Positions 18,201 to 25,932 of a stretch of 64,000 bases of DNA are shown here, piece by piece. The notes beneath the pieces are model-generated. The model was not told where the DNA came from. It worked only from the letters and a program-made list of their open reading frames with translations, and made no database searches. Every line of letters begins with the position of its first letter. Within the stretch, counting starts at the first letter, position 1. The position numbers and the translations under genes were made by a program. This DNA comes from Desulfosarcina sp. (GTDB taxonomy: Bacteria > Desulfobacterota > Desulfobacteria > Desulfobacterales > Desulfosarcinaceae), in assembly GCA_014237405.1 (NCBI GenBank), contig JABZFO010000163.1:1-64000 (forward strand), read 5' to 3'.

Positions 18201-21200
18201 GTCTCCTGGTCTGGGCTCAGCTGGTCCGGCCGTTCCTCCAGCATCCACGCCAGCATCCCCATGCACGGCGGGCGTTGTGGCGCTGGATACAGGTGATTCT
18301 GAATCAGGAGTCGATGGCAGAGTCGGTCTATCGGAAGGTTGTATCTCTTTTCTGGCATTTCGCACCCCCTTGAGGATATTAGGCAGATCCTCGAAGTGTT
18401 GAACGGCAGCCGTTAACTCAGTATCAGTCGTCGGGCCGGTTTTGTCAATAACAAGTACCTGATTATCAAAAGTCGTGCCATATTTGCGGTAATCGTCGCC
18501 GGCAATGCTGACATTGGCCAGCACGTTGTATTTTGCCCGGATCCGGTCCCACCACTTTGTAAATGTCGGCCGATCGTGGGCCATGCCCCGGCCAACTATG
18601 GCTACCAGGCGACCACCAGGTTCCAGTCGGGCTAGGGCCTGTTCGATGTGCTGGGCGCCATACTTGGTTTTGTTGCGGGAGACCCGGCCAGCGGTTGACG
18701 AGAACGGCGGATTCATTACAATTACGGTCGGCTGAATGCTCCGGTCCAGAATATTGTCCAGTTGTTCGGCGTTCTCGGTGGTGACCTGGTCGAAGCCCTG
18801 CCCCTCCAGTAGTCCGGCCCGTCGATTTGACAGTTCGTTGACATAAACCTTATCGGCCACCTGCTTGGCGAACACGGCAATACCGCCGACACCGGCCGAC
18901 GGTTCGAGATAGATGTCATCTTTTTTCAGATTCGCCACCCAGTTAACGGCATAGGCCAGGCCGGGCGGCGTCGAAAACTGCTGGAACTCAATTTGCTCCC
19001 TGGTTCGTTTGGTTTGAGTCGGGAGGATAGATTGAACCATTCTGACTAATCCTCCTACTGAAACCCCAGCTGCATGGGCGTCGTCGACGGTTGGCACATA
19101 GACACCCCGCTTATTCATGCCGCTGATGTAGTCGTTGACTCCGATTTCAACCGCATCATAGGCGTCCTTCGGCGTGTAGACACCCTGCGCCTGTGTCCCG
19201 GACCATGCTTCGTTTGCCTGGGAGAACAGTTCCCGCCAATCAAAGGCCTCGTTGGATTTCAGCTTCCCTACCACCCACGCCGACAGTTTCGGACTGCCGG
19301 TAAGCTCTTTTTCCGGCAGATCCTCCGATTTTTCGGCCTTGGGGGCCGGCGGTTCAGGCTTGGCCTTCGCCGCTTTCGACTTGTACGGCTCCACCTTGTC
19401 CTCGGTTATAAAGAATCTCCCATCCTCTCTTGTCATTATCGGGACGTTGTTAGGCTCGTCAGAATAATAGTCCTGGGTAACCGTGCCGGTGCGTGTGTTC
19501 CCTTTAGAATCAACGAACCTTACCTTCTCACCGCGTTTGTAGAGAGGTTCTCTTTTCTGTTCTGACTTTTGTTCTTTGGCTGGCTCCTTCTTTTTTGATA
19601 TGTCTCCGACCGGCTTCGTCTGCTTGCCGCTTTCGAGCCAGGTTCTCAAATCCTCCAGGGGCATTTCGGTAATATCCCCAAGCCCGGTCCAGCCCTTTTC
19701 ATAATTGGAAAGGTACAGCTTTTTGGCGGCATCAATCGACTCGGCACCGAGAATTACTTTATGCTCGTCGAATTTGCCGTCCTCATTAACCTGGTCGACG
19801 ACAAAGGCCCTGGGGTTTTTCTCCTGGTCCAGATCCACAAATACGTCGACGTGATCGCCGTCCTTGCCCTCGGACCGGAGAAAATATCCATAATGGCCAT
19901 GGATAGGCGTTTCCCATTTTTTGCCATCAGGGGAAACGCCCGAGCGTACAGACCCGTCCGGGTTCTCGACGGTGATGTCGAACCCGTGGGCCTGGATGTG
20001 CCCCATTTTATAATTGCCGGCCTCTTTCTGTGCATCGGTCGGTTCAGGAAGAACGTTTTCCGGGGAAGTCGCTGCCTCGTTGGCTTGCTCGTCGATGTCG
20101 TCTGGTGAAATTTCGTCGGAACCAATATCCTCGGCCCGGATCTCGACCGTCTGCGCCGGATCCAGGACAACCTCCTCAGACTCGCTTCTCACCTTAATCC
20201 CATCGCCGAAGGGGTCATATTCGGTTACGGTATATTCGCCGTACTTTCCACCGATGACCAGTCCAACGGTTTTGCCCTCCGGGATCTCGCCGGCCGATAT
20301 TTCTTTATAGGCGCCGTCCTTCCCGTAGTTCGGCGGCTCTTCAAGGGGTTGCTCGGAGGACGCATCGATCTTGGCCTGCTGCTCTTTCTGGTACTTCGTC
20401 TTTGCTTCTGCGTCTAGGGATCCCCGCCTCAGTTCTTCGGGCCGATCTGATAGGATTTCGGTCAAATCCTCGGACGGCAGCATCCACCCTTCTGCGACCA
20501 AGGCCCGTTTTGCTTTTTCGATCTCAATCCCATCTGCCTTGAATATGCCTGCCTTATTCGCGTCGTCATGGGTCGCGGTGAGGTCTTTTTTAAGATTACC
20601 AGGATTGATGCCACCCATGGCCCGGATCGCGCCGCCGAGAGTCGTGGGCTCCGGTCCTTTTTCAGGCTTGATCTTGGCGACGGTGTTCCGAAAATCAAGT
20701 TCCCTGTCGATAATCTCGGCAAGGTCATCCCTGTTATCATGCTTTACTTGAGCCTTAGCCCGAAGCAGGTCCTCCGGCGTCGCCTGGCCGATAGGCTTTC
20801 CGGCGGCCTTGGCGATTTCTCCGAGTTTGACACCATGAACGGCCGAGCTGGCTTCCTCTTTCGATGGCGCCTTTTGGATCCCCATGGCGGTAGCAACGAC
20901 GTCGGGGTTCTCTTTAGCGAATTTTCTCGCTGAAGGTACACCCTCTTTAACCATTCGGTTGCTGGCGATTTCCTGCTCAGTCAAGATTGCCTGGGCCGAT
21001 TCTTCAGCGGACTTGCCGGTGGTGGCGGTCAGGTCATCGATGGCCTTCTTTTCAGCCTCTTTTTTGGCGACACGGTCGGCCTCGTCAAGATGTTCTTCGA
21101 ATACCGCTGCCGATTCATCGGCCGGCTTTATACCCCTGTCGATCAACTCCTGACTTAGCAGCTCGAGGTTTTCCGCCTGTTTTACGGATAAATCTTTGCG

Positions 21201-22646
21201 GGCGGCCTTGGTCTTCTTTAGGTTCTTGGTCCGGGTCAACAACTGCTTGTCGGTGAGTTTTGCCAGCCATTCCGGCTTTTCGGAAGTCTCGGCGGCGGTC
21301 TCCTGGGTGGGCAACGTTGGCGTGTGTGTCTCTGGTTCCGTTTCGGCCAGGTCTTCGTCCGAAAATGCGGCTGCGGTCTCTTCCGCGTCGAGAGAATCGA
21401 CGGTCTCTACGGTCGGAACATTAGGGCCTGTCTCTGGTTCCGGCTCAGATTGCCCGGTAAGCAAGTCCTTGGCCGACTTGTCCTCTTCACCAGGGCTTAA
21501 AAGAATATCCCGTGCATCCATTCCGGCGGTGACGGCGGTGCCAGGGGCGCCCATGACGGTGAAAGCAAGGGCCGATTGTTTGGCTGTGTCCACAAGCCGG
21601 TCAATGACCTGGTCACGGGTAACGGCAGGAATATTGCTGTTGCCCATCGATCGATCGACTTCTTTGGCCACCTCGCCCATAAGGAGGTTCGTCGATTCCT
21701 GCAAAAGCTCCTGGGCGGTTTCCGCGGCAATAAACCCACCATACTTAGCTGCCGTCTTTAGGGCCAGCATCTTGAGCGTGCCGCTTTTCATGGCCTTGAC
21801 CATGGCCTTGTTGATGGATCCGGTAAGAAGGGCCTTGCCCCCAGGGATCGTCTTCAATAAAAGTCCGATCTGACCGAGCTCGATCGCCCCATTCACGATA
21901 CCGACGGCTCCGGCCGCGGCCTTGGCGATATTCGGGTCAAGGCGGTTACCCTCGGCATCCTTCATTTCAAGCAGTTCGTCGTAGGCAAGTCCCGCCTCGA
22001 TTCTGCCAATATTTTCAAGGGATCCGGACACCATGCCGACCCCGTACATACCGGCAAACACGGCGGGAACGGTGATGATTTCCTCTGGAAGGGCCGCCTG
22101 TGGTCCGGCCTGGCCGGCTACGGCTGCAATCGCACCGGCGCCCATGCCAAGGGCAAGGCCTTTCTTTGTTCCCTCGGCCATGCCGCGGAGCATGATCGGC
22201 GCCATTTCGGCCGATGCGGTCAGGGCTTGCTCGAAAAGACCACGCTCCTCGGTGTCTCGCTGGGGCATGGATTTTTTCAGGTCGGCGACTCGGTCCCTGA
22301 TTTCGGGTGTGTCGTTACCCAAAAGCTGTTCTGACCGCAATATACCCAGTTCGGTTTGCAGTTCCCCCGTTTCCCACGCATCACCGACCCGGGAGAACAT
22401 GGTGTCAGGCTTTTCCTCAGTGGGAACCTCTGCGACCGCCGGCGGGGGGTTAGGATCTGCGCCGGCAACCATGTAAATAAACTTATCCCGGATCCGGCCT
22501 TGCTCCTCGTAATCCAGCTCGAAGAACTCGTCGTCGGCCATGTTGACATCAAAGTAATCCTCCAGCTCAGCCCGTTTATCGACATGCGGTAGGCCGGAAA
22601 ACTCTTTGTTCTCTTTGAACTGGTCTATTACGGCGGAAAGAGGCAT
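9294..22646 (-). CDS. Giant polyvalent virion protein (methyltransferase, SBNO helicase, peptidase-like)
   Basis: A 4450-aa uninterrupted frame covering 13.3 kb. Visible regions (residue numbers approximate): Gly/Ala-rich hydrophobic stretch 160-215; low-complexity charged linker 380-860; inorganic-pyrophosphatase-like polyvalent domain 875-975 (HGHYGYF, DHVDVFVD); adenine methyltransferase 1215-1400 (LEPSAGVGG, VMNPPF); strawberry-notch-type SF2 helicase 1590-2230 (Walker A GDNTGVGKGRE, FDESHN, GLGRTHRSNQ); metallopeptidase-like HEAFGHYG near 2847; polyvalent-associated domains around 3150-3340 (LEEVQSDWH, IAWTTGEMQ); C-terminal helical part with a hydrophobic helix near 4155. Known relatives such as P1 DarB and other polyvalent proteins are packaged and injected to protect incoming DNA. 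Its place after the internal virion genes supports injection. Confidence 0.88.
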   Translation of the reverse strand: MPLSAVIDQFKENKEFSGLPHVDKRAELEDYFDVNMADDEFFELDYEEQGRIRDKFIYMVAGADPNPPPAVAEVPTEEKPDTMFSRVGDAWETGELQTELGILRSEQLLGNDTPEIRDRVADLKKSMPQRDTEERGLFEQALTASAEMAPIMLRGMAEGTKKGLALGMGAGAIAAVAGQAGPQAALPEEIITVPAVFAGMYGVGMVSGSLENIGRIEAGLAYDELLEMKDAEGNRLDPNIAKAAAGAVGIVNGAIELGQIGLLLKTIPGGKALLTGSINKAMVKAMKSGTLKMLALKTAAKYGGFIAAETAQELLQESTNLLMGEVAKEVDRSMGNSNIPAVTRDQVIDRLVDTAKQSALAFTVMGAPGTAVTAGMDARDILLSPGEEDKSAKDLLTGQSEPEPETGPNVPTVETVDSLDAEETAAAFSDEDLAETEPETHTPTLPTQETAAETSEKPEWLAKLTDKQLLTRTKNLKKTKAARKDLSVKQAENLELLSQELIDRGIKPADESAAVFEEHLDEADRVAKKEAEKKAIDDLTATTGKSAEESAQAILTEQEIASNRMVKEGVPSARKFAKENPDVVATAMGIQKAPSKEEASSAVHGVKLGEIAKAAGKPIGQATPEDLLRAKAQVKHDNRDDLAEIIDRELDFRNTVAKIKPEKGPEPTTLGGAIRAMGGINPGNLKKDLTATHDDANKAGIFKADGIEIEKAKRALVAEGWMLPSEDLTEILSDRPEELRRGSLDAEAKTKYQKEQQAKIDASSEQPLEEPPNYGKDGAYKEISAGEIPEGKTVGLVIGGKYGEYTVTEYDPFGDGIKVRSESEEVVLDPAQTVEIRAEDIGSDEISPDDIDEQANEAATSPENVLPEPTDAQKEAGNYKMGHIQAHGFDITVENPDGSVRSGVSPDGKKWETPIHGHYGYFLRSEGKDGDHVDVFVDLDQEKNPRAFVVDQVNEDGKFDEHKVILGAESIDAAKKLYLSNYEKGWTGLGDITEMPLEDLRTWLESGKQTKPVGDISKKKEPAKEQKSEQKREPLYKRGEKVRFVDSKGNTRTGTVTQDYYSDEPNNVPIMTREDGRFFITEDKVEPYKSKAAKAKPEPPAPKAEKSEDLPEKELTGSPKLSAWVVGKLKSNEAFDWRELFSQANEAWSGTQAQGVYTPKDAYDAVEIGVNDYISGMNKRGVYVPTVDDAHAAGVSVGGLVRMVQSILPTQTKRTREQIEFQQFSTPPGLAYAVNWVANLKKDDIYLEPSAGVGGIAVFAKQVADKVYVNELSNRRAGLLEGQGFDQVTTENAEQLDNILDRSIQPTVIVMNPPFSSTAGRVSRNKTKYGAQHIEQALARLEPGGRLVAIVGRGMAHDRPTFTKWWDRIRAKYNVLANVSIAGDDYRKYGTTFDNQVLVIDKTGPTTDTELTAAVQHFEDLPNILKGVRNARKEIQPSDRPTLPSTPDSESPVSSATTPAVHGDAGVDAGGTAGPAEPRPGDRDSVRPEPGPEPADQGGGPGPVDESGDGPTSDADIDGKRDSDGDRGSDLVRGDADLTPADVDEIPDAVFESYRPIVTIKGAAPHPTPLVESVAMADTAPPKINYIPKLPLSAIKSGNMSDIQLEAISYAGASHEKKLPSGERRGFFIGDNTGVGKGREIAGIIWDNWNRGRKKAVWVSETFDLVPDAKRDLTSVGWPEGADSLLPMNKYKPGNQIKADEGILFASYHTMRGVGTGSYQNIREDQPGSYTDLEIRINQVVDWLGEDFDGVIAFDESHNMANAMTQAGSRGAKPPSGMALAGIHLQHRLPDARIVYVSATGATEVSNLAYAERMGLWGEETPFSSGVDFVNQISSGGMAAMELIARNLKSLGLYTARSLSYADVKYDRLVHPLTAEQSGKYDELAGAWQIVLQNISEAVELTESSKQSANYSAFWGAQQRFFNTIVTTLAMPSVVKRIREDIKSGHAVVLQMVSTGEANLTRALSGRRQDQELEDLDMTPRENLINYLERSFPIIQYEEYEDENGNIRKRPVYDSDGEPVINREAEAMRDALIIRVNSITMPNGPLDFLIEELGAENVAEVTGRSRRLVMDEKEGRLVTERRSNKHVAADVDAFQDDKKQILVFSGKGATGRSFHADNTRINRRPRKHYLVQPGWRADKAVQGLGRTHRSNQASAPEVILVQTDLKAQVRFISSIARRLDQLGALTKGQRQTGSQGIFQARDNLESIYATAALHRLLDNFYLDRVEGISAEEFSAQTGLSLDDENPPSMTQFLNRLLSMNIDGQNTVFKAFSDHMDAVVQEYADAGTLDVGIETVTADKIVTAEKKTVHTDKDTGAKTDYVRVELTRPSRTVLFANSKEFYPNHGGYYQNVASGRIWSATQDRQRTNSSGNPELYRSLVSPKGTTQRKLVNELTGDKWWNLTEKEAKKIWNEEAKGLPKTVTEDLHLLTGNLLPIWNHISGTARINRVRTDKGERYIGRVVHPDDVSDTLDALGVSQAAVKYEATDLVAKVMNENATVRLADRWRLLRSNVSGEDRVEIRGLSWGMLHWFQESGGIVENIQYENRYFLPDNDKAADILEVIIRRHPLVRVDAPSGGARLDRPAFSRRKAREISEEEYLNPSLIYRRRIYGKYAGIVDLPEVPGPVAGALSSVMDKIDEAAATPRQIKTVLTNIKKRGTKKQLAEAVEQVRSVIADQLGELIETYRYESYHEGKVLEEKIDSYLNATRGFVSDDALQDKHPARKTDRTERSKKLPKNSRISGQKQLFVDKQRTLFSARPAASGSNLRAAAIQAALDLISATWTNAPGIRVVQHQAELPEPILREIAAIEQDGKGAVIVGGVYNKGRIYIVADNITSIKQAYEVLFHEAFGHYGVRGVLGKNIVRVLKEVYIAKRPEIQKIADEYGFDVRTEDGRLLAADEWLAREIERGAESGWVDRVVAAVRAFIRKLDPNLKFSDTEIRSLLAGARRHVTGGNRRPKTAARRIRTAPAFSSDKAAERWYSQMVRVLEQKLTNGTPKQIKSALQSWVKKGLIKEEELAWSGLLEWLDEKIARHKEALAKNWAQTDWIVSKQAVLDYLAAHHVQVREVIRTEGNEDISLDTKFSGYVVPGGENYKELLLTLPPPSWYYPGRKDAPSKEALAKVYKSTHYDEPNILAHVRFNERTDADGNRVLFLEEVQSDWHQAGRKEGYKGDVLNLHKQMKELIEDIGLTPAPNLDGDGSMQFTGKPDRSWTDEERTRWDALRGMEVRALQGTVPNAPFKLSKNWSMLVMKRMVRYAAENGCDKIAWTTGEMQVERYKEALRQAVDKIEWTKTKAGIEIVGFKNGGEVVNTLEKETAVSDAIGKSMGDSIINNPEQSGVIEGDDITISDTGMAGFYDKILPAAANKFFGKKVWGKPKVGTLNLYNREANSMGYAETVEREVWSLPITPEMRQRALREGMPLFSRKASTKKIDTGDILPKEVETRMAKSRGAPKESFLDRMKAGLKKLGQQRHHFPELQAIKDKGLRASMNDLLRRHQEIPETVKNKTIQRLQGLTENLSRDGYEVFRMNIILADMVRDTNKGLIHDKKLPFGFETVDQVVEASERYRRLADENPEVSEALNRRNSMVNDIKWRLVDAKILKKETLADKDYFHHQVLMFMGIKHGLGTGSGDVRTHWRPWMAARKGSPLDYNTEYIEAEFMAVSQQLAQLETVETLKRVKKEADIYPDLKASAKAANLRNFYKMMADAQQMTVKELMEQDDPLKPFKVNIAMANQRLGAMAVNGKLEYDSEWDDLVEELAYTHEAEEYFDDPRWFHFLSYLINTKKPGANWAATIFKAIKGRDRMIKSSLGNSFLTYKSMIPDDYTIWKPEPGKGWYWANSIADNIMQRMAAGEIDARDVEVRQVLAKGRELIWVIPQGLADTMDNFRDDSDPSAIGKAADWMLRSWKQWILLNPYSVVRYNLNNWSGDLDAAMAYMGPKDALKYAKNAAGDLWRWHLRKKLPVKVQAELDRARELGVLGSGFSVQEVDDALKILSMDRVVKELILHEPPTGNLLRRGAGWYWTRVQRMTAWRENVLRLGAYRYFEDNADKRLYGASKIDEVDGVKNPDERSAKLARELLGDYGNISKTGQWIRKRLIPFYSWLEINAPRYVYMMRNTKYENRDAGSVKKRATAVAGKKMIMSAGKLALRAQMLMGAVALYNILLWPDEERELGESGRRQQHIILGRREDGTILTLRFQGALSDALSFFGLEDWPGDVKDLIKGKRTVGEKLQDAAKALLNRAAQGIRPEVKLFAEVATGSSLYPDITRPRPIRDRVEHALRSFKLDSLYRVAAGRPAQGKTAGAPIAVQAAQHFINDLQKIIVYRNDPGILSYYDTRSAVFDWLSKQGDEKRYGGRPNKKGNALYWYKQALKFGDLDAAHRYLKKYYELGGNTRSKITSIRMAHPLSSIPKHRRKAFRGSLSPGQVNRLDRAIKWYRQTYFSGETIKTGQ

Positions 22647-24205
22647 TATCGGACATCCTTCCAGCTGGCTTTCTGTCTGTTGTTGGCTTCAAGGAACGGG
22701 CTTTTCCCTTCGGCGATGCGTTTCTTGGCGTGTTTGGTTGCTTTTTGGGCTATCTCTTTGGTAACCTCCCCGCCTCCGAGAAGATGATTGATTTCATCTT
22801 GTGAGAGTGTTGGGACGAGTGTCGGGATCTCCGTTTCCTTCCCGTCGATGTTGACCCCTATCGAAATCTCAGTGGAGAAACCGCGGCCGTCCGTCCGCTT
22901 CAACTCCCCGAGGAAACCCTTTCCCTTCGGAGTTCCGTCCGCTCTTTTTCCGTATTCGTCCTTATATTTTTCGGCGACGGTCGCGGACATCTTGTTGTAA
23001 ATGTCGACAACTTTTATCGCGTATTTGATTTTTTTCTTTTCAGCTCCGTCAAGCTCCTCTTTGGCGTTGTATTTGACGACCAGCTTAATTGCTGCATCCA
23101 GGGCGGTCTTGCCTTCGTCGGTGAGATTCCCCTCCATGTCGTAAGCGTTCTTGCTGCCAGTGAACGGTTCGAGAAGGAGTTCCAGGTCAGCCTTAAATTT
23201 CTTCTGCTGCTTTTCCTCGGCCTTGGTGCCGGAGGTGCTCCCGGCGGCATCTGCCCGCTTGTTTGCGAGATTGGTCTGAGCTTTAAGATTTTCCCGTTCC
23301 AACGGTGCCTTATCTTTTTTGATTTCGGTGTCCTGCTTCGTCGCCTCGGTCCGGGCTTCTATGTTCTCCCGGCCGGTTTCGGCGCCCTTTTTGTCGGCTT
23401 CCTGCTTCCAGTATGCCGGTGGCCGAAAGTCATGTTCGCCCTCGACTATCTTGCCGGTCTCCTCGTCGAACCCCTTGAGAGTTTTTCCGGTTTTCGGGTC
23501 CTTCCAGGTTTCGCGTAGGATATAATCGCCGGTTTTCCCGACATCCACGAAAGGGACATAAATAGCCTCGGTACCATCCTCGGTTGTCCAGATTTGGTGA
23601 TTAAGCGCATTTTTGAGATTGGTTTCAGATGCGCGTTGCTTGGACTTGTGGTAGGTGTCTTTGTATGCCTTGGAAAACCGCACCGCCATAGTCATGGCCT
23701 CGGCGACGGTAGGCGTCGGCTCTGTAAATTCGGTCTTGCCATCTTCGCCGACAAGGATCATCTGCGAACGGTCCACATTCCCGGCATCGTCCGTGACGAA
23801 CCCCTTAAACTGGTTGCCGTCTGGAAGGTACTGGTAGATAGGCAATAGCGTGTCCATGGCCTCATCACCCCGATGCCTACTCATCAAATATTCGGCCTTA
23901 ACGAGTCGCCCGTCGATATCTGCCTGGTTCTCCCGGCGCTGGGCCTCGTTATTCTCGAACTCAGCGGCCTGAAATTCCTGGTCTGCACGCATACTCTGCA
24001 TTTGCATGGCCGATGCGGTGAGGTGGGCGCGATAGTTGTAATCCTCTTCACCGGAGTTTATTTTCTCCCCTTTTCCAATTCGGTCCAGGTATGCGTCGGT
24101 TTGTTTGCTCTGGTCAATCCGGCGGTTCCACTCAAAAAACTGTGTAATTTGGCGAGCGGCCCGGAACCCATCTTCCATCTGAAATCGTCCTGATGCGTCA
24201 GGCAT
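22646..24205 (-). CDS. Internal virion protein, coiled-coil
   Basis: A 519-aa hydrophilic protein, strongly helical, with coiled-coil segments at about 90-130 and 270-340 rich in Glu/Lys/Gln. Residues about 440-505 contain STEISIGVNIDGKETEIP, LVPTLSQDEINHLL and AKKRIAEGKSPF, a motif I recognise as recurring in phage ejection/internal proteins. It overlaps the start of the giant protein gene by one base (stop/start junction at 22646), suggesting coordinated synthesis and joint packaging. An ATG at 24205 with upstream GGAGATTGAT sets the start. It probably acts as a core or ejection protein. Confidence 0.7.
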   Translation of the reverse strand: MPDASGRFQMEDGFRAARQITQFFEWNRRIDQSKQTDAYLDRIGKGEKINSGEEDYNYRAHLTASAMQMQSMRADQEFQAAEFENNEAQRRENQADIDGRLVKAEYLMSRHRGDEAMDTLLPIYQYLPDGNQFKGFVTDDAGNVDRSQMILVGEDGKTEFTEPTPTVAEAMTMAVRFSKAYKDTYHKSKQRASETNLKNALNHQIWTTEDGTEAIYVPFVDVGKTGDYILRETWKDPKTGKTLKGFDEETGKIVEGEHDFRPPAYWKQEADKKGAETGRENIEARTEATKQDTEIKKDKAPLERENLKAQTNLANKRADAAGSTSGTKAEEKQQKKFKADLELLLEPFTGSKNAYDMEGNLTDEGKTALDAAIKLVVKYNAKEELDGAEKKKIKYAIKVVDIYNKMSATVAEKYKDEYGKRADGTPKGKGFLGELKRTDGRGFSTEISIGVNIDGKETEIPTLVPTLSQDEINHLLGGGEVTKEIAQKATKHAKKRIAEGKSPFLEANNRQKASWKDVR

Positions 24206-24227
24206 AATATCAATCTCCGCGTGCTGG

Positions 24228-24515
24228 TTATGACATCATATAGCTAAGCAAGCTCACCCCGGCGCCAATGGCAGCACCCCACGCGCCGGCGCTCGCTCCC
24301 GTAGAAACGCCTTTTGCAATGGCAGACCCGGCGGCAGCGCCGCCGATACCGGACGATAAAGCGCCACCGATCGACTTGGACGCCGCAAGCTCTGTCTCCC
24401 TGCTTGGCTGCATCCTCGACCTTGAACCGATCGCCTGGTTGGAGTGCTGCATGGCCATGGTATGAAAACTGCCCCCACCGCCTCCGAGTCTTGGTGAAAT
24501 ACCGTAAGCTGCCAT
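24228..24515 (-). CDS. Small Gly/Ala-rich virion-associated protein
   Basis: A 95-aa protein with a basic N-terminal half and a Gly/Ala-rich C-terminal half (SIGGALSSGIGGAAAGSAIA, then AAIGAGVSLLSYM) that could insert in a membrane. Such small glycine-zipper proteins occur among ejection proteins of short-tailed phages and could help form the DNA conduit. It starts directly after the stop of the gene at 24518 and precedes the large internal protein gene. Confidence 0.6.
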   Translation of the reverse strand: MAAYGISPRLGGGGGSFHTMAMQHSNQAIGSRSRMQPSRETELAASKSIGGALSSGIGGAAAGSAIAKGVSTGASAGAWGAAIGAGVSLLSYMMS

Positions 24516-24517
24516 GG

Positions 24518-25393
24518 TTAGAACCCCGTTGCCATCGCCGTTCTAAGGCGGTTGAAGTTGTCTTCCTCGGCCGTCCTCCGGGCTGATGTCCGGGCTTGTC
24601 CGAGAATCTTGGTCCTGTTGGTTGCCAGCTCGCTTGTGTTGACGTCTGCAGCACTCACCCCCGTCCGGGCCGCGGTCCTGAGTGCAGTCCTTTCGGAGCT
24701 GCTGGCGGCCTGAGAAGCGTCGGCCTGGGCCTCGTCCATGCGCTGATTGGGGTCAACACCCTCAAGCGCCTCCCGAAAATATGCCGACCTGACCGGAGCT
24801 TGTTCCTTGATTGCTTTGGTGGTTTCGGACATCTGCAATCTTTGCAAGGCTGTCTGTTCCGGCAACAGGCTGGCGTTGGCCTGGATCAACTGCTGCAGGT
24901 ACTCCATTTCAGAAGTGATGTTTGGATCGAGCCCGTTCAGTTCTCCTCTGGTTTTGGTGATATACTCTCGGTTCGGATCCTTGATGTATTCCTCTCCCTG
25001 GGCTGGCCTTGTGAAGCTCTGCCTTCCATGAGAAAGGTCGGTCCCTTCTCCTTGCTTTGTCGCATATCGTTGGGTAACGGGCGGCTTGTAGTCGGGGTTT
25101 TTGATCAGACTGCTCTGGCCCTCGACGAACTTTCCGGATTCATCATAATACCCCGTGACCTCCTCAGTTGGATCGTAGTCAACGCCGTACTTAAACTGAT
25201 TGAAAAGGTCCCTGCCCCAGCTCTGCTGCTCTTTCGAGAGTTCAAGCATCCCGGCATTAAACACTGGGTCAACAGTGGTGGTGGTGGAGCTGCCGCCCTT
25301 GCATTCTGCGACCGGCCCGGCATATTCGAACCAATCCTCGTCGATTACCTTGCCAGTGTTGATGTCAATTACGACCTGGTTATATATTTTCAT
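24518..25393 (-). CDS. Putative internal/ejection virion protein
   Basis: A 291-aa protein. It starts with a beta-rich segment (MKIYNQVVIDINTGKVIDEDW) common in phage internal proteins, contains Gly/Ser/Thr-rich SSTTTTVDP, and ends in a long Ala/Arg/Glu helix (QADASQAASSSERTALRTAA). It overlaps the acetyltransferase-like gene by 14 bp. The domain is not named; position between tail and internal virion genes supports a structural role. Confidence 0.6.
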   Translation of the reverse strand: MKIYNQVVIDINTGKVIDEDWFEYAGPVAECKGGSSTTTTVDPVFNAGMLELSKEQQSWGRDLFNQFKYGVDYDPTEEVTGYYDESGKFVEGQSSLIKNPDYKPPVTQRYATKQGEGTDLSHGRQSFTRPAQGEEYIKDPNREYITKTRGELNGLDPNITSEMEYLQQLIQANASLLPEQTALQRLQMSETTKAIKEQAPVRSAYFREALEGVDPNQRMDEAQADASQAASSSERTALRTAARTGVSAADVNTSELATNRTKILGQARTSARRTAEEDNFNRLRTAMATGF

Positions 25394-25928
25394 CTGTTGG
25401 CACCTCTCTGCCGTAATAGATCATGGTTCCTGGGAAACTGCGTTGCTGTGCGTGGTTCCAGCACCCCATCGGGATCTCGCCGACGATGCCGCCGCCGCAC
25501 CTAAGCATAAAGTTTATCGCAAGCTGGTTAGAAGAAGGACAGATCCCGATGAAATATTCAAATACAGGCGCCCCGTCCCTTTTTATGTCCAGAAAATATC
25601 CGGCCATCTTCCGGCCGAGCGCCACGCTTCCCGCCCCCCAGCCATTAGAGAACAGGGCAAAGTGTATCCATGCCCGTCTTTGGGTCTCATCGATGCGGTT
25701 GATCCAGGCAATGCCCGCCGGCTTTCCGTCGCTATGGATAACAACCAGAACGGTGCCATGGTCCTTCATGGCCCGGACAAAATCATCGCCGGACAGGATC
25801 GTCCCGTCACTGAACACGGAATCGGCGGTGCCGTCGTCAACCATTTGGTCGTAAAACGACGCCAAGTCCGAGTCTTTGAACGTCGGGATGCCGTCTATAT
25901 GGGTGTAAGGCAAAATTGTTGTAGTCAT
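25380..25928 (-). CDS. GNAT-like acetyltransferase of the virion operon
   Basis: A 182-aa protein with a GNAT-like pattern: central beta strands (TVLVVIHSDGKPAGIAWINRI), a WIHFALFSNGW strand-turn, a possible acyl-CoA loop (GWGAGSVALGRKMAGYFLDI) and a late SSNQLAINFMLRCGG helix typical of GNAT motif B (N-x-x-A-x-x-x-Y-x-x-x-G-F). Such genes recur in virion operons of N4-like and podovirus-like phages. The substrate is unknown; it could modify a structural or host protein. Confidence 0.65.
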   Translation of the reverse strand: MTTTILPYTHIDGIPTFKDSDLASFYDQMVDDGTADSVFSDGTILSGDDFVRAMKDHGTVLVVIHSDGKPAGIAWINRIDETQRRAWIHFALFSNGWGAGSVALGRKMAGYFLDIKRDGAPVFEYFIGICPSSNQLAINFMLRCGGGIVGEIPMGCWNHAQQRSFPGTMIYYGREVPTDENI

Positions 25929-25932
25929 GGCG

